Assembly: GCA_033782935.1 (NCBI GenBank)
Contig: JAWQEG010001330.1
Location: 256,501 to 320,500 of the forward strand
From: Petrolisthes cinctipes
Lineage: Eukaryota > Arthropoda > Malacostraca > Decapoda > Porcellanidae
Direction: 5' to 3'
Length of the DNA stretch: 64,000 nt
Shown in pieces: positions 11,214-23,300 of the stretch (positions are counted from its first letter, which is position 1; each line of letters begins with the position of its first letter). Under the pieces are notes generated by a model. The model saw only the letters and a program-made list of their open reading frames with translations, had not been told where the DNA came from and made no database searches. The position numbers were made by a program, and so were the translations under genes.

Positions 11214-11990
11214 CTATTCTGTGAGGTGGAGGTCGACTGGAAGGAGATCGGTGATGAATACCCTTTGGAGAGTGGACACTGGACAAGCAGACGGTGTTAC
11301 TCTGCTTGTCCACCCCTCCCATACCTGGAAGATGTTGGGGTCTCGGTAGCGCAAGATGTGTTGGGAGAAGATGTCGAGACGTGGAGAGGCAGACATCCAT
11401 CACTCTAAGAGTCTACGGTGACAGTAGATGGTGGTTTGGTTGTTGGAATGTCTGTCATTCTCCTCCTCTTCCTCTTCCTTTTCTCCGCTGTCTGCCATTC
11501 CCCTCCATCTTCCAGATCCATGTTGTCGTCAATGGTGTCATCATTGGTGTTGGTGGAGATGGAGCAAGAACTGGTGTCGGTGTCTTACTTCATCTCAGGG
11601 TCTTGTTGGGAAAGCTCATGTGGTGATGGTGATAGTGGTGGTGCCTTCCCACAGTTCTCTCGGTTGAGTGGACTGGGCAGCATTAACCGGAGACGGGGGT
11701 GGGCCGGAGTCGGGATGGGTGACGCGTCTGCTCTGCTCCTCCCTCATTATGCCGGCCGGCTGCCTCGTTTCTTGGTGGTGTGGTGGGTGGTTGTAGATCA
11801 GGAGGTGGCAAGCCATTTCTCCTGAAGATGTCCTTGGGCTAGGCTAGGCTAGGCTAGGCATACGGCAGTTAGCGAGCCACGGCTGTGGCCAGGCCCTCTC
11901 GAAGAATGTGTTCGTGGATCATGTAAATCTCTCTAGATGGATCTTCGTCTAGTACTAGCAGTCGGATAAAGAAGACGGACGGAACGCGAG
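11214..11990 (-). pseudogene. GC-rich patch with coding-like minus-strand stretches, possibly a decayed Tudor-type gene
   Basis: This patch is clearly more GC-rich than its surroundings. Three minus-strand stretches read like protein but in three different frames. At 11,970-11,870 a stretch contains RLLVLDEDPSREIYMIHEHI and LREGLA before a stop. At 11,530-11,405 a stretch contains DDNMDLEDGGEWQTAEKRKR before a stop. At 11,396-11,325 a stretch contains SPRLDIFSQHILRYRDPNIF ending in CAG followed by GTATGG, a possible splice donor. The first resembles the C-terminal part of a Tudor-type domain (an acidic loop, then a helix and GLA). I do not recognise the others. Frame changes and stops favour a pseudogene, but unrecognised small exons cannot be excluded. 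Confidence 0.3.
11838..11858. repeat. (GGCTA)n pentanucleotide run
   Basis: About four tandem GGCTA units lie inside the GC-rich patch and interrupt one of its coding-like frames. Confidence 0.8.
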
Positions 11991-12413
11991 GGGAAAAGCA
12001 GCGCCGTAGAAGATGACCTTGTAAAAGTACGGTAACGTATTAACAGAGCCACAATGATGACAAAAAGCAATGGAACACTCTTGTTGATGGTAGCGTTGTT
12101 TTTAGCAAGCTACATTTACTCCATAAAGAATAAAAGTTGTTAATTCATATGTACTGGGTTTTGCTTGACTATTATGTTACTTGCAAGTTTTTTGTGAGAT
12201 TTTTTTTTATACTACCGTACGTTGATTATTTACAAGAATGTTTTTTCTTTTGCACAATATGCTTTTTTATCGTGTCGAAAAGAACGAGGCTGGCATTCTC
12301 TTCACTTCAGGAAGACTCCAAATATATATTATATATGGCAAAGATGGTTTAGGCATATTTTTAATAGGCAATAGGCTCGTAGTCTTTCCTCGTCACCAAT
12401 GTTTTGATACTTT

Positions 12414-12643
12414 CAGTGTTGCCAGGTGCATGGAGATTTCTCTGTTTAATTAAGGATTTTTGAAGTCCATACATGAAAATTATATAAAGATTGTTCAAGA
12501 GTAAACAGGGAAATTTCTACCATACGAAATACCAAAAAGACCGTCAATGTTTAAGAGTAAACAGGGAATTATTGACGTAAAAAGGGAAATGCTGATGTTG
12601 AAGTTGGGGAAATATCATCAAGCAGACCAGGCAGGCAACACTG
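12414..12643. mobile_element. hAT-type MITE, copy 1
   Basis: It begins CAGTGTTGCCAGG and ends CAGGCAACACTG. The flanking octamers GATACTTT and GAGACTAG agree at five of eight positions, consistent with a decayed 8-bp target duplication. Its interior matches copies at 19,121-19,286 and 27,353-27,575 (GTAAACAGGGAAATT, GACCGTCAATGTT). The 230-bp element is non-coding. Confidence 0.7.
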
Positions 12644-13125
12644 GAGACTAGAGACCAATGTGGTAGAGACTGGTGTTGTAACTGTTGTATGTGTTTATAA
12701 GTGTTGTTATTGGTGAGGTGTGTGACTGTCTGCCAACATTTATGTCCTTTTATTATTGTTCTCTTTCACTACCACTTGGTTTTTTAATGTGTTGGAGTAT
12801 TATCATTCCTGTCCAAGATGGTTATGGTTCGTATTGGTGTTTGTTGTGAGTGCATTATTAGACGCCTCCATAATTCCCTGTAACTTAAGAAGTAGAGGAT
12901 TTAAAGGAAGGACACCAGTTGGTGAGTTATTGTTGGTTTTTCATTATATTTTGTTCAGTGTTCTTTGGCCTTCACCCAATTAAGGACCATAGTACAGGAC
13001 CACAGGAGTGATAAATTAACCTTTTAAGAAACTCAAAATAATGGAAACAACCTTATTTGTATAATTTTATAAGTTACACCACTTTACCCCGTGTGAAGAA
13101 TACAATACCATGGTCCAGATTAGGT

Positions 13126-13507
13126 GGTAAATATTGAAAGAATGGTAAATATTGAATGAATTACCGTTATTGGGTACGGTTTTTCTACCTTCATTACCCA
13201 CTTATTTAGACCATTCTAAGACTATTTTCTTCTATGGCATTTTTTCCGCAAATGCCCCATTTCCAAGATAGGGCATATTCAAATGGGGCATTTTGAAATT
13301 AGCCTGACCTTACCTGACCTGACATAACCTAACCTAACCTAACCTAACCTAACCTAACCTAGACCGCATCAGACTACCGGGACCTGACCTGGGCAAACTA
13401 CCGGGAAATAACCGTGGTAAAGTACAGGAAATGACCGGGGCAAAATACTGGGACCTAGCCGGATCTGGCAACACTGCACCAAAACCATAATTCTTTCAAT
13501 AAATACC
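13126..13507. mobile_element. GGTA-family MITE, copy A, with internal (AACCT)n run
   Basis: The termini are GGTAAATATTGAA and the complement of GGTATTTATTGAAAG. Octamers GATTAGGT (left) and AGTTAGGT (right) flank it, a near-perfect 8-bp target duplication. The left terminal 18 bp are tandemly doubled. The interior contains about seven AACCT units (13,327-13,362), then the words ACTACCGGGA and GCCGGATCTGGCAACACTG. Several copies of this family fill 56,030-60,890. Confidence 0.85.
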
Positions 13508-13517
13508 AGTTAGGTTA

Positions 13518-14083
13518 AGGCAGGTTTACATGAGGCAATTCCCAGCAAGTTTTATTCCCTGCGAGTGCTGCCTGCTATGAGTTGCTGGCTAGTTTTTTTT
13601 TAGAAAAGTGTACACACGGGTAGAAGCACACTTGCTGCCAATTTCCATCCAATAACAACATAAACATTAATTAAACAAATTAGTTCGATTCTTTGGATAA
13701 AGAGTTTTGAAGATGTGCTGGCTGCTGCTGTTGCTCAATCACTGCTCACCTTCAGTCACATTGTGGAGTGATATAAACTTTGCTCTTAAAGAGAGCCAGC
13801 TATTTTTTCAAAGTGGCTTTTTGCAGACTCTGCTTTGTGTATAGTTGATCCTTGTAGTCCCATAAAAATTATTGTTGATTGTTGAGTGACTTGAATCTGT
13901 TCAAAGTGCTGGCGATGGCTGTTTTTAAATTTTCAATGGCACCTCACTCTATTTCCAGTCGTTCCCAGCTGAAAAAGATTGTCAGTACGATCTTCCCAAC
14001 CCGGCTGGCAGTGCTAGCTGCGATCGTCCAATTTTGCTCCCTGCTAGCAAACTAGCCGGGAATTGCCCAGTGTAAATCCACCT
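13518..14083. mobile_element. hAT-like MITE with 8-bp target duplication TTAGGTTA
   Basis: TTAGGTTA occurs exactly at 13,510-13,517 and 14,084-14,091. The inverted ends are AGGCAGGTTTACATGAGGCA and, on the right complement, AGGTGGATTTACACTGGGCA; both continue ATTCCC. The 566-bp element has no recognisable coding region. The 8-bp duplication suggests the hAT superfamily. Its target overlaps the right target duplication of the neighbouring GGTA-family copy. Confidence 0.75.
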
Positions 14084-14378
14084 TTAGGTTAGACGAAACT
14101 TAGCTCGGCTTTTTCTATTTTGACATTTATAGCGGGTCATCATTTCAAAGTCAAACCAAATCCACAATTTTGTGTCATTTCCACAACCCAAATCTCCCAA
14201 TTTTCCACATTTTCACTAAAGATTATCTAGGTTTGTATTACAGTATTCTTATTGTCAAATATTCTTCTTGCAATCACAAAGTACTGTCCATGAAATTTGG
14301 ATCTTGTAACCTGTGGCTAAGAACTGTCTTCTTTATTAAAAAAATGTATTACTAGGTATTGCATCATTGATGTTGTAG

Positions 14379-17300
14379 ATGATGGCAAGAGTGGAGCCAA
14401 ATATTGAGGAGTTCACATACGTGATTGTGGGCGGAGGTATTGCAGGGGTGACGTGTGCTGAGCATGTGAGTATTGGAGAAAAACATTTATTCATAAATAA
14501 CTTTGAACACTACTGCACATATACCTGCTGAATACTGTATAAGTATGCTATACATAATATACAGCTACTGCTTATATCACTGATTTGTTAACTAAAATAT
14601 ACTGGCCTTAAAAAATATTGGCATGCTTTCAACACAGTACGTACATTATGCCACACCACACGAGGCATTCTGTAGCAGTGATCATTGCAAAAAGCATCGA
14701 AGCATGGGGTGCCAAATAAATTTTGAGAGCCTGTACAATCATAATTATATCCACCCCAATCATTCCCTCTGATTCTGATTTTTGTGTCTGTCCATCAGCC
14801 AGCCCATACTGGAATAAGAAGAGAGAGAGAGGCAGGGAGGGAAGGGAAAAGAGGAAGAGAAGGCAGGAGATGCAAGAGGGAAGGAGGGTCGTGATGACTG
14901 TGAAGCCTCACTCTTCAACAGGTATATAGCTTACTGTGATGGAGGATATATATATTGGGAAAGTTAGAAGTTTGATATTGGGAAAGCACAGTACAGTACT
15001 TTCTGTTTTTCACCCCTTTCTTCAGTGACAAACACCACAAAGTGTGTCAAGACAATATGGTTTAACTCGTTTTATGAAATATTTTGTCAACTAACTTATT
15101 TTCAATGAAATAATGTACAGTACTTGTTTATTTCCGTGGAAATATTAATAAATGTGAAGGTAACACTTCTTGACCCTCCTTCCTCCCTCTCTCTCAGATC
15201 CCCTGCCCTCTATCCCCCCTTCCTTTCCTATCTGTCTCCTGCTTCACATCGCAATGTGGGCTGCTAGTTAGAAGCAAAATGCCTGGAATCAGAGGTGAAA
15301 GAGTAGGATGAATGAAAATATATTCCCATGAAACACAATACTGTCCTGTGCTTCAGTGGATTTATGACATGTTGTTTGATATTGATAATTTCTTAATTGA
15401 TAAATGTCTATAATTCTCAACAGTTGCATATTCTACATCCAGAGGAACGAACTCTAGTCATCACAGCTTCACCTATGATTAAGACAGTCACTAATATTCT
15501 TCCGGTGACTAAAATCCTTGAATCATTTGATGTAGAGGAACGTCCAGCCAGACAACTCCAGGACACTTATCCAAACCTCACTGTGGTGAAGGACACAGTC
15601 ATTGGCCTTGATAGTGCAAAGCAGGTATGGGGGAAACTCTTAGTGCCATCACTTTTGTTTTTTTTCCTACATCCTGATACTGTTAGTCTGTTACATATGT
15701 CTTGCCTATGTGAGGTAATTACTGAAAGCAGGTTATTACAGTGCAATCATATTACATTGTAGATAAATTTCTACATGATAAAATATGGAATTAAGGTCTT
15801 TGCTCCAGCAGCTTGTTTTTATTTTCAATTTTGTAAATGTCAGAAGTAACTAGTCAGCCACTCCATAAACTTGAAGGCTAGCTATCCCACTTAGCATTCT
15901 AATTTTTTAACTTTTCAGCATGTGTTGACTTCCAGTGGTAAATGCTTCTCCTTCCAAAAGTTGTGTCTCTGTAATGGTGCCACACCAAAGATCATTGCTC
16001 CCAACTCTCCTCATGTTGTGTGGATCAGAGACACAGAGTCGGCTCAGCAGTTTCAGGCACGAATACAAAATGCAAAGAGGATTCTCATTGTTGGGAATGG
16101 AGGAATTGCTACTGAGATGGTTTATGAAGTTAGAGGTACAGTACAAGATTGTTGTTATCATTGTCCATCACTGTTGTTATTTTCATCACCATTATCAGTG
16201 TCATCATCCAGCCAAAGAATAGAATTTATAAGTTCAAATCAAAATACAGTACTGTATGGTACCAGGGAATCAGGCTGCATTTTTTCTATATTGTACTGTG
16301 GAACCTGACCTGTAAAATAATTGAGTGAAAGGGGTCCCAAATTATTTCCAATTAATTAGTGAAGGAAAAGAGGAGATAATTATGGTAATGATGTTTAAAT
16401 GTGTAACAGGGATGCAGGATATTGAGAAGCAGGACTGTATAGTGTATGCTAACAGGATGTTGCTGATATGCACATTGGCTTGGAGGCAGGGAGAGGTGCC
16501 AGAGGATTGGAGGAGAGCCATAAATGTGCCTCTGTATAAGGGGAAGGGAAGTAAGGATAAGTGTGGTAGCTATAGAGGAATAAACTTTCTTAGTGTACCG
16601 AGGAAGGTTTATGGGAAAGTCCTTACTGAAAGACTGATTGAAGTAACAGGGAAAAAAGTTAGTGAGGAGCCGAGAGGGTTCAGAGAGGGTGAAGGATGTG
16701 TGGACCAGATATTTGCAATAAAAACAGTGGTGGAGATATATATTGTGAAGGATAGGAAGTTGTATGCTGTCTTCATGGACTTGGAGAAGGCATACAATAG
16801 GGTTGATAGGAGAGCTATGAGAGAAGTGTTGAGGATTTAGTGTAGGGGGGTTTTTGCTGAAAGGCATTGAGGCCTTTTATGCAGAGGCAAAAGTATATGT
16901 GGGTAGAGGGTAATCTAAGTGAGAGTTTTAATGTTAGTGTAGGGCTGGGGTAGGGGTGTGTCATGTCACCATGGCTGTTCAATATATATATATGGATGGT
17001 TGTATGAGAGAGATGACAGCCAAAGTGGATGGCCTGGAGGCGAAGCTGAGGTTGAATGGAGTAAATTGGTCCTTGGTGGCAAGCTTATTTGCGGATGACA
17101 CTGGTTTGATGGATGAGAGTGAATGGGAGTTACAGAGGGTGGTGGATAAGTTTCAGACCATGTGTGAACGAAGGAAGCTGAAGGTGAATGTGGGTATTTG
17201 AGATGGCAGAAACTGAAGTGATTGACTTTGCTACACCTTACACAGTGGGAGTACCAACTAGGAATAAATGTGAGATGATGGAGGAACTGAAGGAGTTTAA

Positions 17301-20300
17301 GTCCTTGGGAACAGTTCTGTGTAAACATGGAAGAATGGAAGGAGAAAGTAGGGAGAGAGCAATGAGGGGTAGACAGGTCATAGGATCACTGGGGAGGATT
17401 ATGAAGGGCAGAAGTGTGAGTATGGAATTGAAAAAGGGACTAAGAAATAGTATAATCCTGCCAACACTGATATATGCATCGGAGACATGGACATGGAGTA
17501 GGGCTAATCAGTCTAGAATAGGTGCAGTGGAAATGAGTTACTTGAGAGGAGCATGTGGACAGACCATGTGGGATGGAGAGAGTAATGAGAGTGTGTATGA
17601 GAGATGTGGTATGAGTGAGAAGGCAATTGGTATTGAGTGTGGGGTGGTTGAGAGGGTGAAGCGTAATACACTGAGGTGGTTTGGATATTTGGAGAGAAAG
17701 CAAGGTGAGGAGTTTGTAAAGAAAGTGTATGGAAGTGATGTGGTACCTGGTGTGAGAGGCAGACCTCCGGCTAGAAGGCAGATCAGAGTGGAAGAGTATA
17801 TATGTGAGGGAGAGAAACGTGAGGGGCAGAGGAGGGCTTTACCAAATAAGGAGAGAGTGTTAGAACAGGGAGAGCTGGAGACAATTCTGCCATGGCCACC
17901 CTTTGGGGGAGTTCCCTGAGGAAACGAGGCGTCAGAGCTATAGATACAGTAAAGCATCGATTATCCAGGACCAATCAACTGGAATTGACGCTTAACCGGA
18001 CAATTTAAAGAAAATTCTAAAATAATCAACCGTGGAAAATCCAGGACCTAACCGGAATTTCAAATTTACCGCACAACCCTCATGCCTGATTAATTTAATT
18101 CCCGCTCTGTTCCGCATGGATCGGAGTGCAGCTGCGCACATGCACATACCTAACTTGCTAGTTACTGCCTTTGTTTTGAAGCGTAAACAGTGTCTGCACC
18201 ACTACACACTAATTTATATCAATTTACCCAAATATTTGGTGGAATACGTAATAGCCATGGCTCCTGTTACACTTGCCGATAAGAGTTAGCCCAAGCGTAA
18301 GAGGGTAGTATTGACAGTGAAGCAGAAAATAGACATCTGTAATAGACTAGAAAGGGTGCCCACGCGAGTGCTTTGATGCGCGAGTACAACGTCTGGTCCA
18401 GTACTATTTATGATATACGAAGCAAAAAGACAAACTTTTGAAATATGTTACACAGTCTGATGTCACTCATATTAAAGAAAGAAGTGTGTTCGTGGAAAGA
18501 TGCTGATGAATCAAATCTACCCCACATTTATTTACGCCTTGTTCGATTCATCAGATGTGCTGTGATTCCATTCGTGATGAGTACCATATATTTCATTATT
18601 TGTATATTGGCAACAGCTTATGTCTTACTCTAAATCAGCATACTAAACACATTCGTACATCACCTAGGTTTCCTGAAAGTTATAAAGCGTTGGTTTCTAT
18701 AGGAGGTGATTATTGAAGCCAAGATGTCACTCACCGAATCGAACACATGTTGGTAAAGGAAGGTGCAGGAGGAGACTATAGGGTACACAGAATAAGGTCG
18801 TATATTTTGCCTTGTCGTGTATAAGTGGCTCGCAGGGAGTCTAAATAATGGGTAGGCTTGATTTATGGAAAAAAATGCAGCCGACCCTGCTAATGAACGG
18901 CTGCATTTTTGTTGTCATGTAGCAGTCAAACAGTCAGACATCAGAAACTTTTTCAATAAGGATAAACACGCAAAAGCAGCAGACATTTCAGTTGTGTCTT
19001 CCTATTCATTCGTGGGATTCCCAGATAGTAAATCATCAACGTATACACCAGCAAGTACTCCAGCAAAATCGACTTCTTCACCAGTCTCCCCCATCCGGCC
19101 TGTCGACTCTCAGCCAGCCTCAGTGTTGCCAGGTCTGCTTGACAAAATTTCCCTTTTCACCTTAATAATTTCCTGTTTACTCTTGAACATTGACGGTCCT
19201 TTTGGTATTTCGTCAGGTAGAAATTTCCCTGTATAGACTTCAAAATTCCCTAAAACAGAAAAATTTCCCTGCACCTGGCAACATTGGCCAGCCTATCCAC
19301 TCACGACGATAAGCTTACATCACCCTCAACTCGGCCACCCACACCCAGCCCTCCCTCTGAATCTGAATCAAACGTGGATGATGTGATGATGATGATGATG
19401 ATAAGTGAGGATGATGAGTGATCATGTATTCTACATAAATACAGTAAATAAGTAAAAGGAGAAAAGAAAAAAAAAATACTGAATGTAACATTAGTTTAAG
19501 GATACAACAATTTTAGCAGTGGTTAATGTTTAAGTTTTACAGTTCGGAAAACCTAAGTTTATAATTCATATCAACAGAAATTTATATGCAGTAAGATACG
19601 GTATATTAGGCTATACAGTAGAGGTTGAGTGGCTTATGGGTGTGTTGGGATGTGGATTATTACATCCGACTGAAGCATCGACGAGTCAATGGTGCATACA
19701 CATTACAATGGTGAATTATTGTTCATTGTAGGCTACATTGCATTAATCATTATGTATGTCATATTATTACCATGTGTGAAAGTCACACTACATTAGCTAC
19801 ATACTTCTATACTGATGTATAGGGCACAACAATAGAAAACGGGTGTTATGCAACTATCCGGAAAAATTGATTTTTAGGACTTTTAAATCCCTGTGGACGC
19901 CAGATAATCGAGGCTATACTGTAGATAGATAGTGGTAATAAAGAGAACAGCATGAAATTACAACAAAAAAATGCAGACTGCAAAGACACCAGGAAATACA
20001 TTCTGTACTCGATATCTCCTACTAGAGCTATAGATCACTGGAATCAACAACTAGATGAGCTTAATCTGTGCAAAGACGTTGAAATATATGAATGTTGAAA
20101 TGGAAAATGGAGATCAGACCCCTCTATTGATATTTTTTTTAAATATATAGGTATACTGTATACAGTATATATACAATACCAGGCCTTCATCTCCACTTTG
20201 GCAGTAACCCTTTCATAAGGAAATCTTACAAGGGATTTCCCTAGCAAAGGGTTACCTCCAGAGTGGAGATGAAAACCTGGTATATATAAAAAATAAAAAA

Positions 20301-23300
20301 GATTAATGCATGCACACACATATTTGATCTCACCTCATCGCAACATACCTACACACACCAGCCTCTGTACTATGTTGACACAGAATTCACTTCATACAAG
20401 CTATTCTTCCCTTCTTGTAATTTGTCGCCCCCCTTTTTTTTATATATATATAAATTTCATTTTCAAGGGCTGTTTGTACTTGTATGCTAATAAAAATGTT
20501 TTTACAGGAGTTGAAATAATTTGGGCTATTAAAGATCGTCACATGACAGCTCATTTTATTGATCCTGGGGCCGCCGAGTTCCTTCGTTCTGAACTGAACC
20601 AGGAGAAGACCCCCACCTCTGCCCCTACCAAGAGAACCAAGTTCACTGTTGACAACACACAGGTATAGGATGGTGGTTGATCCACCTTAATTGTTTTCAT
20701 ATATAAGTTTTGAAAATGCTCCTGATTACAAGCAAAACTTTTTTTTTTTACTGTATGATCCCTAAAGTTTACAACAATTTCTGGTATACTGTATATGGCA
20801 AAGTGAGAAAATTGTTCTTTTTAAGAGATGAAGGTATAGATGCAAAATTGCATAGCCTGGCTGTCATACTGTTTGTATGTGCTTGTTTTGAGGAACGTTT
20901 CTAGATACTTTAAGTTGAAAATGGTGTTTTCAAATGTTGAAATTTTATTCTAATAGATGTCAAGGCCTACAGATCCAAGGTGCCTTGAGAAATTCAGATG
21001 ATTTTACAGCCTTCTCTCGTTTTTAAGGAAGACTTAATTAAAAGAAGAATCGACATCAAACTTCTTACATCACACCATCCATGAACACATTGAACAACCA
21101 TGGTGACATGACACATCCTTGCCTTACTCCAACAGATTGGGAACCCATCATTGAATTTTCCGTTTATTCTCACACAGACCTTATTTGAGCCCTCTAATTA
21201 AATACTGTGCTGATTCTTTACATCTTTTCAGGTGTTTACTCCCAACAATCATCATCATCAAATAAGGGATACAGATTTTAAATGCATATAAATTATCTAT
21301 TTGTATATGACCAGAGTACTCAAGAACACCAGTTAGGAGGTGCACTGGGTCCAGACTGGCATGCAGATTTAGAACTGAGAGGTAAAGCTCAACGCACAGT
21401 GACCTTAGAGACAGAGGTAGAGGTTGCAAGGGTAATGGAGCCAGCAGAGTTCAACAAGGAGGGCAAAACTCTTACCTTGCTCCACGACAATGAAGGTACA
21501 GTAATTATATTACAAATTGACCACTACTTGTACACTGTGTTCCAAGTTTTTTCTATTACCTTAAATAATTTGATGCCTGGATTTGAGGCTCTGTGAGGTA
21601 CTCAGGAAGTTTTTCCCATTTAATGCCACCACTGGGAATGGGTTGGCCTTCCTTCCCTGAGCTATAGTAGCCCAGCCTAAGGGTGCGGCCACACAGACGG
21701 CAGTTGCGAGCGAGCGGGAGCCATCAACGGCGAGAAAAGTGGCACAATTGTAGATGTGGCCACACTGGCAGCGAGCGGTTACGGGCTGGCTTGAGGCATC
21801 CCGCAGCCCAGAGCAAGAGAGATTGTCAGTTGACTTTTCTTGCTGGACTATAGCGGGCAGTACTTTGTCCAGCACGAATGTTGGGAGGTTAATTACAGAA
21901 GTTTCCCTCACACCATCCATCTGGGATGCTTCTCATTGTCAACATTCGGACAGAATTTCAGTAACTCTGAGCCATACTGGGGAACTGGTATTATGTACTG
22001 GTTATCAACTGGTTATGAGAGTAACTGGTTGGTATTGGTTATCAACTGGTGTGTACTGATTATGAGGGGAACTGGTTGGTACTGGTTATGAACTGGTATG
22101 TACTGGATATCAACTGGTGTGTACTGGATATCAATTGGTGTGTACTGGTATATGAACTGGTTGGTACTGGTTATGAACTGGTATGTATGTACTAGTCTGT
22201 CTTGTTACTTGTTTACTTTGGCGTGTGTGTGTAAAAGATGGTGGTATGTTTTCTCTCTGGCGGGTAAGCATGCCTTGGACTCCACCACCCGCCACGGCGC
22301 TGGTGGACTCAACCGCGCTCGCTCGCTGTCAGTGTGGCCACTACAACGCAGCGACCTGCCCACCTTCAACCACCGTCTGTGTGTCCGTAGCCTAAGTCCC
22401 CTGCACCCCGGAGTGTTAACATGTAGTGGCCGGACCTGAGAGTTAAAGGCAAGATTTGAAAGCTGGACCAGTGGAGTACTCCTTTGGCTCACCCGATAGA
22501 GTCACAGCCTGAGATTTCTCTGGTCCGGGGTTCGATTCCCCGTGGATACAACAAGAATTTAAATGGATCAATTTCTGGGTCTGACTTGGTTGATTGATCC
22601 TCCACATTACAAACAAGTCCTACACTAAACCTCCACAAGAGGCCACCTTCTTGCCTCTCAGAGACCGGGATTGAAATAGCCATTTTGTAGAGGGAGAAAC
22701 CCAGGCACTAAATATGTAACCTCTTCCATGACCAATCCTATGCTGCTATATATATTTAGTGAATATTCCATGGGTAATTACGGTAGCCTAGCTCTGTACA
22801 CAACTCAATCCTCTGATACAAGAAGTACTGCACTTTAATTGTGCTTTTATTGTATGCCTTATGAAGTATTTATCCTTGTATTGCTTTCCAGAAGAGTGGC
22901 CAGTTTATGCAGAACTAACAAATGGAAAAGTTTATGGATGCAACTTCATTGTCTCAGCAATTGGAGTGACCCCAAATACTTCAGAGTTTACCAAAGGTAA
23001 TGGTCAGGTAACATTGCAGTAGTAAGTGTTTTCATGCTGGTCTTAAAGCTTCAGACGCACATTAAAAATGTAACTGTAATTTCATATAGAATTCTTTTTT
23101 TATGCCAGGTCATACAACAACATTATGCAACATTATAAGCCTGATATAACTCCGAATGACACGACACCTTTATTACATAAAATCATTGTACTTACAGGCG
23201 TTATTGCATAGAGACTGTACAGTAATTTATAATTTCATCCTTGTTTCTATTATAATTACACAATATCTTGCAGGCAACAATTTAGAGCTGGGGGAGGATG

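Larger units (their letters stand above)
17947..19921 (+). mobile_element. Tigger/pogo-type DNA transposon inserted in the LINE tail
   Basis: TA lies at 17,945-17,946 and 19,922-19,923. The inverted ends are CAGTAAAGCATCGATTATCC and, on the right complement, CAGTATAGCCTCGATTATCT. CAGT termini, a TA target duplication and a CENP-B-like transposase remnant fit the Tigger/pogo group. The flanks join to the LINE's GATA tail, so it inserted after the LINE. It is 1,975 bp including a 166-bp hAT-type MITE and one 8-bp target duplication copy. Confidence 0.85.

Noticed and set aside
12756..12983. 75-residue plus-strand frame upstream of PYROXD1
   Set aside because: It is hydrophobic but low in complexity and has no recognisable family; the position suits 5' UTR or intergenic DNA.
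16352..16867. Minus-strand 171-residue frame opposite the LINE in PYROXD1
   Set aside because: It is the shadow of the LINE reverse transcriptase on the plus strand.
22480..22555. Functional tRNA gene at 22.5 kb
   Set aside because: Box A and B are good but the acceptor and anticodon stems do not pair, and a SINE-like body follows directly.
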